A stretch of 64,000 bases of DNA from Combretum micranthum (Eukaryota > Streptophyta > Magnoliopsida > Myrtales > Combretaceae): the NCBI GenBank assembly GCA_024138025.1, contig JAMXBD010000720.1, forward strand, positions 558,001 to 622,000, given 5' to 3'. Below are positions 1-11,714 of this stretch, in pieces. The notes under the pieces are model-generated. The model was not told the DNA's origin, searched no databases, and saw only the letters and a list, made by a program, of their open reading frames with translations. The translations under genes were made by a program, and so were the position numbers. How positions within the stretch are numbered: the first letter of the stretch is position 1; every line of letters starts with the position of its first letter.

Positions 1-1680
1 AGACCCGACAGATGGTCTATCAGTTTTTTAGTCTAGGCCCGACAGATGGCCTATCATTTTTCTAAATCTAGACCCGACAGATAGTCTATCAGTTTTCTAA
101 GTCTAGGTCCGACAGTTGTCCTAGCAAATCTAGACCCGACAGATGGTCTATCAGTTTTCTAAGTCTAGGTTCGACAGTTGTCCTAGCAAATCTAGACCCG
201 ACAGATGGTCTATCAGTTTTTTAAGTCTAGGTCCGACAGTTGACCTAGCAAATCTCAAAATCTAGACCCGACAGATGGTCTATCAGTTTTTTAAGTCTAG
301 GTCCGACAGTTGACCTAGCAAATCTCAAAATCTAGACCCGACAGATGGTCTATCAGTTTTCTAAGTCTAGGTCCGACAGTTGACCTAGCAAATCTCAAAA
401 TCTAGACCCGACAGATGGTCTATCAGTTTTCTAAGTCTAGGTCCGACAGTTGACCTAGCAAATCTCAAAATCTAGACCCGACAGATGGTCTATCAGTTTT
501 CTAAGTCTAGGTCCGACAGTTGACCTAGCAAATCTCAAAATCTAGACCCGACAGATGGTCTATCAGTTTTCTAAGTCTAGGTCCGACAGTTGACCTAGCA
601 AATCTCAAAATCTAGACCCGACAGATGGTCTATCATTTTTCTAAGTCTAGGTCCGACAGTTGACCTAGCAAATCTCAAATCTAGACCCGACAGATGGTCT
701 ATCAGTTTTTTAAGTCTAGGTCCGACAGTTGACCTAGCAAATCTCAAAATCTAAACCCGACAGATGGTCTATCAGTTTTTTAAGTCTAGGTCCGACAGTT
801 GACCTAGCAAATCTCAAAATCTAGACCCGACAGATGGTCTATCAGTTTTTTAAGTCTAGGTCCGACAATTGACCTAGCAAATCTCAAAATCTAGACCCGA
901 CAGATGGTCTATCAGTTTTCTAAGTCTAGGTCCGACAGTTGACCTAGCAAATCTCAAAATCTAGACCAGACAGATGGTCTATCAGTTTTTTAAGTCTAGG
1001 TCCGACAGTTGACCTAGCAAATCTCAAAATCTAGACCCAACAGATGGTCTATCAGTTTTCTAAGTCTAGGTCCGACAGTTGACTAGCAAATCTCAAAATC
1101 TAGACCCGACAGATGGTCTATCAGTTTTCTAAGTCTAGGTCCGACAGTTGACCTAGCAAATCTCAAAATCTAGACCCGACAGATGGTCTATCAGTTTTTT
1201 AAGTCTAGGTCCGACAGTTGACCTAGCAAATCTCAAAATCTAGACCCGACAGATGGTCTATCAGTTTTTTAAGTCTAGGTCCGACAGTTGACCTAGCAAA
1301 TCTCAAAATCTAGACCCGGCAGATGGTCTATCAGTTTTCTAAGTCTAGGTCCGACAGTTGACCTAGCAAATCTCAAAATCTAGACCCGACAGATGGTCTA
1401 TCAGTTTTCTAAGTCTAGGTCCGACAGTTGACCTAGCAAATCTCAAAATCTAGACCCGACAGATGGTCTATCAGTTTTCTAAGTCTAGGTCCGACAGTTG
1501 ACCTAGCAAATCTCAAAATCTAGACCCGACAGATGGTCTATCAGTTTTCTAAGTCTAGGTCCGACAGTTGACCTAGCAAATCTCAAAATCTAGACCCGAC
1601 AGATGGTCTATCAGTTTTCTAAGTCTAGGTCCGACAGTTGACCTAGCAAATCTCAAAGTCTAAACTCGACAGATAGTTTA
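1..1680. repeat. 70-bp tandem satellite of paired hairpin subunits
   Basis: About 23 head-to-tail copies, running off the left edge. The main unit is 70 bp and splits into two related 35-bp halves. One half begins TCTAGACCCGACAGATGGTC and the other begins TCTAGGTCCGACAGTTGACC. The first few copies (before ~240) are shorter because they lack the TCAAAA tail. Each half is a small dyad: a 6-7 bp stem (TAGACC/GGTCTA or CTAGGTC/GACCTAG) around an 8-base loop, CGACAGAT or CGACAGTT. The array stops ~115 bp before the polypurine tract and 3' LTR of a Tat/Ogre-type retrotransposon, so it occupies that element's 3' untranslated region. Hypervariable tandem repeats at this place are known for the lineage and can seed genomic satellites. 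Copies are very similar, which implies recent amplification. Confidence 0.95.
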
Positions 1681-1795
1681 GCACAAGATAAAAATCTCTT
1701 TATGAAATTTGAGAGGAGAAATTAAGCAAAAATTGGTTATCTTTTTGTTTTTGTGGCAAAAGTTTTGTTCAAACTTTACCACAAAGAGGGGCAAC
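1681..1795 (+). other. Tat/Ogre element 3' end with polypurine tract
   Basis: Unique sequence between the satellite and the LTR. It ends in the purine run CAAAGAGGGG (about 1781-1791) followed by CAAC and then the LTR start TGTAGACACCC. A purine tract directly before a TG-starting LTR is the plus-strand priming site of an LTR retrotransposon. This shows that the LTR to the right is a 3' LTR and that the element body, including the satellite, lies to the left. Confidence 0.75.
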
Positions 1796-2437
1796 TGTAG
1801 ACACCCAATTTTTGCCTAATTAATTAAGGCTTAAGTTTAATTAAACTCATTTTTTCCAAAAGCATTAAGTATTGATGAAGTTGGCTAAGTGATCAAGGCA
1901 CAGGCCAAATGGCCCGTTAGTTAAATACATTGACTCAAACACACACCCAAGCTCAAGGACACAGGTTCAAACCCTAGGAAAGGCAAATTTTTTGCCTTTT
2001 TATCATTTTTGCCTTTTAATCTTTCTCAAAGTGACTTTTGCCTTACTTTGCATCAGTTTTTAACTGACAAAACATCATTAATATTTGAAATTGATGAAGC
2101 AATTGCAAAGTGGTTATGGAATATGAAAGATCAATACACAATTCATGTGTAAAAACAACCCAAAAGTCACAAAATTCGTGCTAAAAAAAATTGGGAAAAA
2201 ATACAATTTGTAAAGCATTCAATTGCACTTAAATGAGGAGTTACAAGAATTGAATAAAAATTGGATGATTTATCTACCCAAATTAAATGATTTGATGAGG
2301 GATATGAGAAATCAATCATCAATTCATCAGTTTCAAACAAATTAAACACGAATTTTCGAATTAAATTCGTGAAAATAAAGAGGCAAAAATCGATTCGTTT
2401 TCGAAATTGTTCGAAACGTAAAATTGAGCTTACAACC

Positions 2438-2445
2438 TATAAATA
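2438..2445 (+). promoter_or_regulatory. TATA box of the Tat/Ogre LTR
   Basis: TATAAATA in the context CCTATAAATAGGGGG, about 640 bp into the LTR. It is followed within ~30 bases by a plausible start of R. It marks the U3/R boundary of the LTR promoter. Confidence 0.6.
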
Positions 2446-2947
2446 GGGGGTACTAGGATCAAAATGCACAAGTCAATTTCGAAAAAACACACACATAACA
2501 ATATCAATTCGAAATTCTCGAATTTAGGATGTAGAATTCGAATTTTTCAAATTCGAAGTGATTGGATCAAATTTGATCCAAATTGAATGGTTTAGGAGTG
2601 TTAAAAATAAGTTTTTATTGTTTTAGTGTGCTTGGATTCGATCAAATTAATCGAATTAATCTCTGCAAATTTTTTTTAATTTTTTTCATCAACGCCGCCG
2701 TACGATCACCACAGGAGCCGCCCCTTGCCGCCGTTCTGAGTGCACGCTACCACCACCAGGAGCATCGCCGTCGCACTAGGAGTCGGGCCGACAAACACCC
2801 AGCCACCGACGACCACCGGAGTCGCCGGAATCCGCCCCGAAAGGTCGCGTAATCATCTTCTTCTCCCGATCGGGTCGGATCCGACCCGAAATTTGACCCG
2901 AAAATCCGAAGTTCAACCCGCCCCTGGTCAACGGTCAACGGTCAGCT

Positions 2948-3226
2948 CCGATCAGACGGCTCAGATTCAATCAAGCAGATCAGACGGTCCAGATTTGATC
3001 AAACAGATCAGCGGCCCAGATTCAATCATCCAGATCAGACGGTCCAGATTTGATCAAGCAGATCAGCGGCCCAGATTTCATCAAGCAGATCTGACGGCCC
3101 AGATTTGATCAAGCAGATCAGACGGCCCAGATTTCATCAAAGTGATCAACGCTTCAGATTGAGTCAACGAGATCAGACGGCTAAGATCGGTCTTCAGATC
3201 AGACGATCCAGATTGCGTCCGCTTCA
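2948..3226 (+). repeat. 27-28 bp minisatellite inside the Tat/Ogre LTR
   Basis: Seven to eight imperfect copies of a unit like CAGATCAGACGGCCCAGATT plus TGATCAAG. The strongest copies lie between ~2960 and 3135 and drift after 3140. Units alternate between GATCAGACGG and GATCAGCGG forms. It lies in the GC-rich transcribed leader, downstream of the TATA box. Confidence 0.85.
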
Positions 3227-4344
3227 TCCAACGGTCCAGGTCAATCCGCATTATTTTATTATTAGTTTATTATATAATTAATTTCAGAAAATAGCAAAAA
3301 ATAGTAAAAAATTCATAAAAATCCATTAAAAAATTCAGAAAAATCCAGAAAAATCAAAATAATTATTTTTCATATAAATTATTTTTTTGATATTTTTGAA
3401 TATTTTTAATGTGTATTTATACATAAATTGCTTTTGGAAATGCATATTTAATGCATGAAAAATAATTTTAATATATTATAAAATGTTTTGAATATGTTGT
3501 GAGTTTATGTGATGATTAAAAAATAATAATAATAATAATGATAAAAATAAAATAAAAATGACAAAATTGGATTTTCCAAAACCAAAATTAAAAAAAAATG
3601 ATTTTCAAACTTAGAAAAATTATATTTTCATAAAATAAAAATCAATTGATTAGATCATAGGATCATAAAATGGTTTTCACAAAAATTTAAATTTTAATGA
3701 ACTTAAAGTGAGAATAGTTCAAAAATATAAAATTGATCAACAAATTAAAGTTCTTTTTAAAAGAACTACGTTTTGTCTGATCTCGATTAGCGAGTACGTA
3801 GGCACCTGCGAGGCGATATTAAAAAATGAAAAAAATGTTTTTATTTTTTTAATATTGTGAATAAATATTTTGTAAATATAAGATGTTTTGTTGATATTCA
3901 TATTCTAAAAAAAATAAAAATGAAGAAAAGCACATAAAAAATAAAAATGAATGATTTGACTTGTAAATATTTATGTTATAATGTTTTATTTGAATTTTTG
4001 AGCATATAAAGGATAGATTATAAATTTAAAATTCCAAAAGTGGTAACCATTTGGTTTTAATAGGTTAGCCCCCGAATCCATGATATCTGGTTAAAAAAGT
4101 TTGGTCTTTAAATCAAATTTTCGCAGACTAGTAGCTAAGTTAGGATCAACCGACCCATTGATCATAGCTTTTATTTTTTCCCGATTTATATCGGGTGGCG
4201 ACTCTAAAAAGTTTTCAAAAATTAAAATTTCTTTTAACCCCTAATCGAGGATTCATGTTAAATGGGTTCGGGTTTAATGTGAATCGGGTTAGGAGAAATG
4301 AACCAGATTAGATATGTGAAAAAATCCAGGCTTGACAATCTACA

Positions 4345-4930
4345 GACAAATGGATTGGCTGAAGTATCCAACTGAGAAATCAAGTCTATTCTTAAGAAGA
4401 CTATCAATCCTAACTGGAAAGACTGGAGTACAAGGCTTGATGATGCATTATGGGCCTATCGTACAGCTTACAAGACCCCATCAGTATGTCTCCTTACCGT
4501 CTGGTTTTTGGAAAAGCGTGCCACCTTCCCGTTGAATTGGAACACAGGGCTTGCTGGGCTATCAAGCAATGTAACATGAGCATGGATGAGGCAGGAGAGC
4601 AAAGGAAACTTCAATTGTAGGAACTTGAGGAAATTCGCCATGATGCCTATGAAAACTAAAAAATTTACAAGGAAAAGGCAAAAATTTTTCATGACTAAAT
4701 GATTGGTTAAAAATTTTTGCTTTATCACTTTCGATTGAAGCTATTTCTTGGTAAATTGAGATCTAGGTGGGTAGGACCTTTTGTTGTCACTAATGTGTTT
4801 TCTCATGGTGCAGTTGAAATTAAGAGCCTTGATACTGGTAAGAATTTAAAGTGAATTGACATCGCTTGAAACCTTTATATGAAGGTTTTCAGGTGTTCAA
4901 TCTTGAAGAAGCTAGTTTGGGATATCCCCA
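4345..4930 (+). pseudogene. Athila-type integrase C-terminal fragment (broken)
   Basis: Translated in pieces, the sequence matches the end of plant Athila/gypsy integrase. It reads NGLAEVSN, then a stop, then [17 protein letters not shown] and [14 protein letters not shown] in one frame. From 4486 the next frame reads [20 protein letters not shown], then [21 protein letters not shown] third segment (~4735-4850) reads [19 protein letters not shown], the GPF motif at the integrase C terminus. Several in-frame stops (for example at ~4367, ~4618 and ~4657) and at least two frameshifts make it non-functional. The 5' part is cut off by the Tat/Ogre LTR, whose last base is 4344. Confidence 0.85.
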
Positions 4931-6364
4931 ATCTTAATGAGACCAGCAACGTCTAGCCAAAGACGTTAAAGAAAAGCGCTCCATGGGAGGCAGCCCATGT
5001 TTAATAAACTTTTTATTTTATTTTGTTTTCCCTTTTGAAAGGTTTGCTAGAAGAACAAGTCTCTCTCATTGGATACAATGGAAACAAAAAGTGTTGCAGA
5101 TATAATAACCAGGGAAGTACCGTTATTCCTCTTTCATTTATATTTCCTTTCCTACTTTGAGCTGGATTTGGAACAGTAAAGACACTGTTCATATTAAGCG
5201 TGGGGGAAGGGATTAGATGATGGTGATATGAAGAATTGAGTATATTATCTGATGTCTGAATAATAGGAAGTTTTTGAATTTTTTTAAGACATCTAGATTG
5301 ATTGATATACCCACACTTTAGCTTGTTTGTAATATGGCAAATTTTGGGCCAAATTTTTCAAAATTTTATGAAATCTGGAGATTGTACTAAACTTAAGAAT
5401 AGCATTTGGAAAATAAGGAAAATGATTTGTAAAGTACCTTACTCACCTGCTGTTGTGATTAGGATACTTAGTCAAAGTTGAATAGTAAAATCTCTAAGTA
5501 ACAAACTTACCATGTATTTAGTTTTAGAATTTAAAATTTAAGAGTCAGTCGAGTCCTTATGTGAAAAACAATCAAGTTTACTTCTAGGAAGAGTTAACTC
5601 TTATCAACTCCTTTGAGTTCTTTTCAAAGAACTTTTCAACATTTAGTAAAAGAAGTATATGAAACTCTTGTCTTAGTGATCCTTTATAAAAAAGTCTTGA
5701 TATTGATATTGCATTCAAAGGAAAGGAACAAGCATAGTCTCTACTCCAATGACTCAAAAATTGAGTTACGAGTATCCAAACTTGAATGTTCAAGTGAGGA
5801 AGAGTTCTTAAAGGTATTTTAAAACCTGGTCACTTGGATAATGAATCTGGGATGTGCCGACTCAATGAACTCACTGTAGCGGTAAGGGAAGAAAGAAAAA
5901 AGTTCAATAATTGAACTTGAAAAAAAAAATGCTTGTATGCGAAGAAAGAAAAGAATGCAAAAAGATCAAATAAAGATGAGACTTATAATAAAAAGGGAGA
6001 AATTCTAGGAAATGAGTTGATGCTATATGCTTTTATTTTTTGTTACTTAGGAGTTTATACTTGTTAAAGTCTAATGAAGTCTCAATGAGTGCTTTTCCTT
6101 ATAGGATTGAGTATTTACTTTTAGATAGATGATTCTTTTGTTAAACACTTGGATTGAAGTTTGTTTTGTTTAGATTAGCTATTGAATTTTGATTTTAGAA
6201 TTCTAATAGCATGAAATCAGTTTGTTGGAGTGGTAGGTATTAACAATGCAAGTCAAAGATATGAAGAGATGCTTGGAATTTTGAAAAGTGAAGATAGTAC
6301 TCTCTATGATAGATTTCAGTTGAGTTTGCTTGAGGACAAGCAAGAGTTTAAGTGTGGGGGAATT
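4931..6364 (+). mobile_element. Athila element 3' untranslated region and polypurine tract
   Basis: Non-coding sequence downstream of the pol remnant. It contains GCGCTCCATGGGAGGCAGCC (4978-4997), a segment often found just after pol in Athila elements. It ends in the purine-rich tract AAGTGTGGGGGAATT (about 6350-6364), immediately before an LTR start. No coding potential was recognised. Confidence 0.7.
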
Positions 6365-8024
6365 TGTTAAAGACAAATTATACTCAATTTCATGAATTAA
6401 AATATGCTCAATTGTTAAAGATTTTGTAGAAATTAATGAAGAATAGGTACTTAATCAAATAAATGTTATATTTCATGTCTCTGACACAAATTTGAGCAAA
6501 TGGAATGTCTTAGAATGAAGAAAATCAATGCAAGATAATTTGGAGCAAAGAAGTTTGCAACTTTTGCAACATAGAAGTATACACCGACTATGGACTAGGC
6601 TATGCTGTCGGCGTACATCCGGCCTTCAACAAAAAACCTCAACGCGGAGAAGGATCAAGTCTGCATTGCCAACCTCAATTGTAGAATAACCCAGCATGTA
6701 TTGGAGGATTCAATGCTGGCAATTCAGGGTTATACGTTGCCGGCGTTTGGCCGGCTTACAAAGCGAACAGTACTTTTAATTGTAAATGCTGATAAGCACG
6801 TCGGAAGTGTTCTTCGAAGCATTTGAACTTCTTCAACTTACGCCAGACTCTTAAACTTCTAAGCCGCCAACCTTCAGCTTGTGCACAAAGGGAACATAAT
6901 GCAAATTTCAAAAGCCGTTGCAATACAGCCAGCGTAGAGTTCTTGGAATTTTCTGAAAATCAATGAACGCGACTATATCTAAATCTAAGCCACCGGCGTA
7001 AAAGACGGTGTTCCTTCTACACTGTCCCAACGTTGATGAATACTAGCAATGCACATTTTTTAGATCCAGCATTTATGCGAACACCGGTAGTATACGCCGT
7101 CGACGTAGGAAGCATAACTATTGATGTACAGCACAGAAACCTTCGAATTTCCAGATTTTGTTCTATATATTACGCGAATAGAACTCAATGAGATTCATTC
7201 CAGAGTTTCCATAACATAAAATTAAAGAGATTTTGTTATAAGATGAGTGGCTAATTTCCTCATTTTCTAGTCAAAGGGATTATTGTGGATTCGCTTCTTC
7301 AAAATTGTGAGATATAAACAATTTGCATTTTATATATTTTTCATTCTGGATATTTGTGTATTCTCTATTTGTTATCTTGTTATTTTGCTTGATTGTTACG
7401 AATTAGGATCCATTTGTTCAATCGATAAAGTGATAATCTATCATTCGGAATAACAAACCCGTAATTGTTTGTCTGTTCTGATATTTGTGATACAATAGCA
7501 TGGTTAATTATGAAATTATGATTAATCGTGTTATGAGAATATGCAATCTAATTTAGATAAGTCATGCCATTGATTTGTTAGTCAGAATTGATTGTCTCTC
7601 TTATTTTTCATGCTTTTAACAAATTAAACCTTAAGAACCTGTTTAGGGTTGTTTAGTCAGAAATAGAAATAATTAAAGAACTTATTTTGATTATTGAATC
7701 AGTATGGAGAGATAGGTTATTAGAGCTTGTTAGTAATCATAATCAGTTTGTCCAGATAAAGAATATAGATTTTTGAATCAATGATCAATTCTAAGAACTG
7801 AGTTGCAATAGACCTTTGGCTGGAAATTCTTTTTATATTGAAAAACCTTATTAAATTGTTTTCTTGTTTAATTGAATTTTTGAAATTCATAACCTCCCCT
7901 ATATATCTTCTTATTCGTTAATCTCATAGGAATAGATGCCACTAATCCTGAGGTTCGACCCTGCTCACCACTAATTGCAAACTTTGAGAGTAGGATAAAA
8001 ATTTGTTAGATTCGACACCCACCA
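6365..8024 (+). mobile_element. Athila-type 3' LTR
   Basis: A 1660-bp LTR beginning TGTTAAAGAC directly after the purine tract. It ends in AGATTCGACACCCACCA, the customary end of Athila/Cyclops LTRs just before a primer binding site. Length fits the group. The U3 half has many GC-rich words of the type GCCGGCGTA (about 6600-7110) in an AT-rich background; these are internal and unexplained. With the integrase fragment it gives one truncated plus-strand element from 4345 to 8024 whose 5' part is missing. Confidence 0.75.
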
Positions 8025-9206
8025 ACTAATCTTAAAATAGCATGAAATAAGTAAATAAATTACAAAGTATGAAAATAAACAAATAACAAGTGAGCTTATA
8101 TACTCTAAAGAATATATATAGATACATAAATATATTTAGTTAGATATAAATAAGAAGGTAGCATAATAATAACAATAATATGAGCAAAGTATAATAACAA
8201 AATATAGCAATGGATTTTCATGAACATGAACAATATATGAATATAGTGTAGCTTCCATAACAATAAGTTTAGGAAACTCACACCATGGTCATGTAAAGTT
8301 ACATGATATGGTAGAAGAAATATGAAGAAGGTTTATTACCTAAAAGATAAATGGTAGTGAAGAAAAGTGGTGGTGTTGGTAAGAACTCGAGAGGATTTTG
8401 GGAGTATGTAGAGAAAATTTGAGAGAATGTTTGAAGAGAGTTTGAGAGAAAATTTTAGAGAGTTTTGGTAGTAAATTTGTAGGTAGTGAATGTGTGAATG
8501 AAGTGAAAGAGGAGAAGGGTATTTATAGGAAAACGAGAAGAGAATTTTGAGTGATTTAAAAAAAAATAGAGAAAGAAAGGGTGGTGGTGTGGGGTGGGTA
8601 GCCATGACGGCAAGAGAGAGAGAGAGATGTGATTTTTTATATTTTTGTTAATTAAGTGTAATAATATGTAAGATAGATGTGATATAAAGTGTATGAAAGA
8701 AGTAAAAAGTAAGAAAAATAGGTACATAGAGTATAAGAGTAGGTGTGTAGAAAAAGTAGAGATAGATGAATAGTGTAGAATAGTAATGAATAGTGTAATG
8801 TAAAGTAGATATGACTAATAAAATACCGGTAGTAAGAAAATACGCGTATAAATGCGATATCTGATATATTTAGTTACCGAAAAATTATAAAATTGATATT
8901 TTTGAAAACCTTATGCTTTTACGAGTCTAATGATATATTCGGAATATTTTTACTATTCTGAGCCCTGGACACGTTTTTCAAAAATTATATTCGATCGGGT
9001 TTAAACGAATTGTGGTTAAGCTCTCTTATGTTATTACAAACTATTCTACCTACTAATCTCATACTTACTCTCTTAGGGTTAGGAACACGGGATTATCGAA
9101 CTTAAACTGTTATGTCTAACTAGGGTTTTGTTAACTTTTAAGGTTTTCGGTTGACCTTCTAATTAGGGTTTAAGCTTAACCGATCATAGAACCTTGGGGG
9201 TTTACA
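8025..9206 (-). mobile_element. Reverse-strand LTR fragment, Tekay/Del-like
   Basis: Read on the minus strand, this holds a promoter-like stretch with TATA box CTATAAATACCC (about 8519-8530 in plus coordinates). A CT-rich leader without long ORFs follows (8340-8520). The part at 8870-9206 resembles U3 of Tekay/Del LTRs (AGCCCTGGACACGTTTTTCA; ATTCGATCGGGTTTAAACG). It ends at GGGGGTTTACA. The other end is not found next to the Athila LTR, so it is truncated. Lineage is inferred from pattern, not from coding sequence. The Ser/Pro/Phe-rich minus-strand ORFs at 8336-8727 come from the CT-rich leader and are not called genes. Confidence 0.4.
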
Positions 9207-11660
9207 AGGGATGTAGAAATTATAGATTGTTTTATTTCTTTGTTAAATAGTTTTTACACGTGTTTTTTTTTTGTACATGTGTGCGATACATGTATATATG
9301 TATAACACTTGAGTTAACATAATCAATTATAAATTCATTTTACTTTTTCATCTCCCTCTCTCTCTTTCTCTCGCATTCTCTTACTTTCAATATATGTTTT
9401 TCTTCTAAATTGCAGAGTACTGTTTGGGTAGTTAATCTTAATCAGTAGATCAAAGTTAGTTTGATTCAAACAACTTTAAAATTGACACATGTCATAACGT
9501 GATGGGTCATCTGAGTTTTAATTAAATATTTCTCTAGTTGACATGTGTTAGTGGGGACCTTAATCGACCCACTTCTCTAAACATTGGGATCTTTTTTGAA
9601 CCACTCGAAAAGTTGATACCTCAAATGAACTTACCCTCAAAATATTAGGACATTCTAGTGTAATTTACCCTATAAAAATCTTAGGTGTCTTTTCTCCTCT
9701 TTTCTTTATTATTTTAATCTGGCATTTTGCAATATATCCTTCCAATAGAGAAACTAGTTTCTAAATTCAATTCTCTTCCCTTCTTCTCATTATTACTTGA
9801 AAGGTTAAACTAGTTGTACTTGCATTCTTGTCATAGTTATTAAGTTTTCTTCACAAAACAAATTATTTCTTTTAATTAAATGTGTGCAATCAACTCAACC
9901 CCATCCGCCCAAAACATGATTCATTACTTATTAAATTAAGGCTATTAAAATTGTACAAAGTGTTTGCTTACCTATACTAAATTACAAAGGAAAGAGGTAT
10001 TGACCTTAAGCTTACTAAGGAATAGTGCTTGTTCCATGAAGGTTTCTAATTTTAGAGGAAAGTTTTCACAAATTTCGAAGAAGGGGAATCTTCCTTTCTC
10101 TTAATAATGTCAAATTCACTACTACAACTTTATTAAATTGCGCAATAAACTACTCTAATTTTGAAGTTATCAATTTACTATCCAGTTGATGTTTTTATGT
10201 ATGCATATGCTATCTAGACTAACTATGTTAACACCATTAGGTGAATTGTACATACCAACAAAGCATATGACAATTGTGACATTAACTTACAAAAAAGTTC
10301 AAATATTCACGTATAAAAAAGAATATGAAAAAAAAAACAACTAATAAATAAAACACTAACCGCTAAAGTCACTAAGTTAGGTTAAGTTGAAAATATTAGT
10401 AAAAACAAGTCATCGAAAATCATAAGAGACAATAGTAAAAACTGCGATTAAGAGGAAAATTAGAGACCCTAAATCTAAAAGGAAGCTTGATAGAGCCTAT
10501 TCAGATATAAGAAAAATGAAAAAAACTAACAATGAATTTGTGGTGCTCATGGTGGCCTTGGTAGAGTATTAAAGTTGTACTAATTGAAATGGAGGTGCCT
10601 CACTAGAGAAGATTTCATCGGAGTCATCGTGATTTTGTAGTATTGAGTTAATGGAGTCGAGTTGTGTTTGGGATTGTCAGATTGTGATAGTGAGTTGAAT
10701 AAGAGAATTAGTTGTTCATTACTGTGATTGTGTGTTAGCTCCAATAGTTGTTTTTTAGTGTTGCTTGTGGTTGGTTGGTCATGAAAGTGCTTTGATAGTC
10801 TTTATAGCAAACAGACTATATTGATCAGAAATGTTGAAGTTATGAATTGTGCATGAATTGTGTCGCTGATGATGTTTTTTCGATCGAGTTTGTGATCTTA
10901 TGATAGTAAACAATGATTGTGTAGTAACCATGATGACAATGTTGTAGATTAGTGGCTATACATGTGTTTGTAAGTTAAGGTTGGTGTCTTAGCAAGTCAT
11001 TAGGATGTATGATGAAGCCAAAGCGAGTCGATTGGCATCCAAGAAAGAAGACGACACACATTATTTGTACTCTTGTTTTGTCATAACCCATCTTTTTATT
11101 TTTATTTTTATTTTTTATTAGCTTTTTTTTTTCCTTGGCTTATTCTTTTTAATTAGTTAATATTTAGAATTTTAAGTTGTTCTATGTGTGCCTTCATTTA
11201 TCCAAGTCAATAACAATGTTAATAAAGTTAGCTTAGGTAATACAAGTATATACATAAACTTTATTTGCATAACAATTTGCATAACAAATTGACAATTTGA
11301 ACTTGGGGCAATTAATTGCACATTTAGAGAAAATTGAAATAGTGAATTCAACAACTCCTTTTTTAAAAAAGAAAATATCAAATTTAGAACATAAACTTTG
11401 CTCAATTATTTAATTTTTTACCTTAATTTTTAAATTATTGATTTGCTACCCAATTGAACTTTTCAAGGCATTTATACTAGCCGTGATAACTCCATTTAGG
11501 TTTTTTTTTTTTTTAAACATGAACATGCAAACCAATTAGTACATGTCACGTGGCGATTGTATAGTACAATGGGCAAAATAAACTAACTACTAGAACATAT
11601 ATCCTTTTCTCCATGATAAATCTATTGAAGTTTTAATTGAATTTATTCATTTCAAATCTT
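9207..11660. other. AT-rich intergenic stretch without recognised gene
   Basis: No long ORF, RNA gene or clear element boundary. Two segments, around 10140-10300 and 11400-11560, read alike (loss of TCAATTTACTA / ATTGATTTGCTA, then a TAACTCCATTTAGG-like word). They could be ends of an old DNA transposon, but I could not fix the termini. Confidence 0.5.
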
Positions 11661-11663
11661 AAT

Positions 11664-11666
11664 TAA

Positions 11667-11713
<47 letters not shown>
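11664..11713. repeat. AAT microsatellite
   Basis: About 16 uninterrupted copies of the trinucleotide AAT/ATA. Likely length-polymorphic; no gene context. Confidence 0.95.

Positions 11714-11714
<1 letters not shown>

Larger units (their letters stand above)
1796..4344 (+). mobile_element. 3' LTR of a Tat/Ogre-type Ty3/gypsy retrotransposon
   Basis: A 2549-bp LTR beginning TGTAGACACCC and ending CAATCTACA, so the termini are the inverted pair TGTAGA/TCTACA. The 5' part is U3. A TATA box lies at 2438-2445, a GC-rich leader follows at ~2690-2900, then a minisatellite. Near the 3' end are the segments characteristic of Tat/Ogre LTRs: GAACTACGTTTTGTCTGATC, GCGAGTACGTAGGCACCTGC and GGGTGGCGACTCT. 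Small ORFs in the GC-rich leader (2583-3108) show no known domain and are not called. The right end joins an Athila integrase fragment, so this element inserted into an older one. The lineage call rests on remembered LTR motifs; a domain search of the missing upstream body would confirm it. Confidence 0.8.

Noticed and set aside
1..1680. CRISPR-like array
   Set aside because: Repeats are contiguous 70-bp units without unique spacers, and the context is a plant retrotransposon; it is a tandem satellite.
2583..3108. Plus-strand ORFs in the Tat/Ogre LTR leader
   Set aside because: Composition-driven frames through the minisatellite (repetitive Gln/Ile/Arg/Asp), within a non-coding LTR.
8336..8727. 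Two overlapping minus-strand Ser/Phe/Pro-rich ORFs
   Set aside because: They lie in a CT-rich leader after a TATA box in an LTR-like fragment and have no similarity to a known family.
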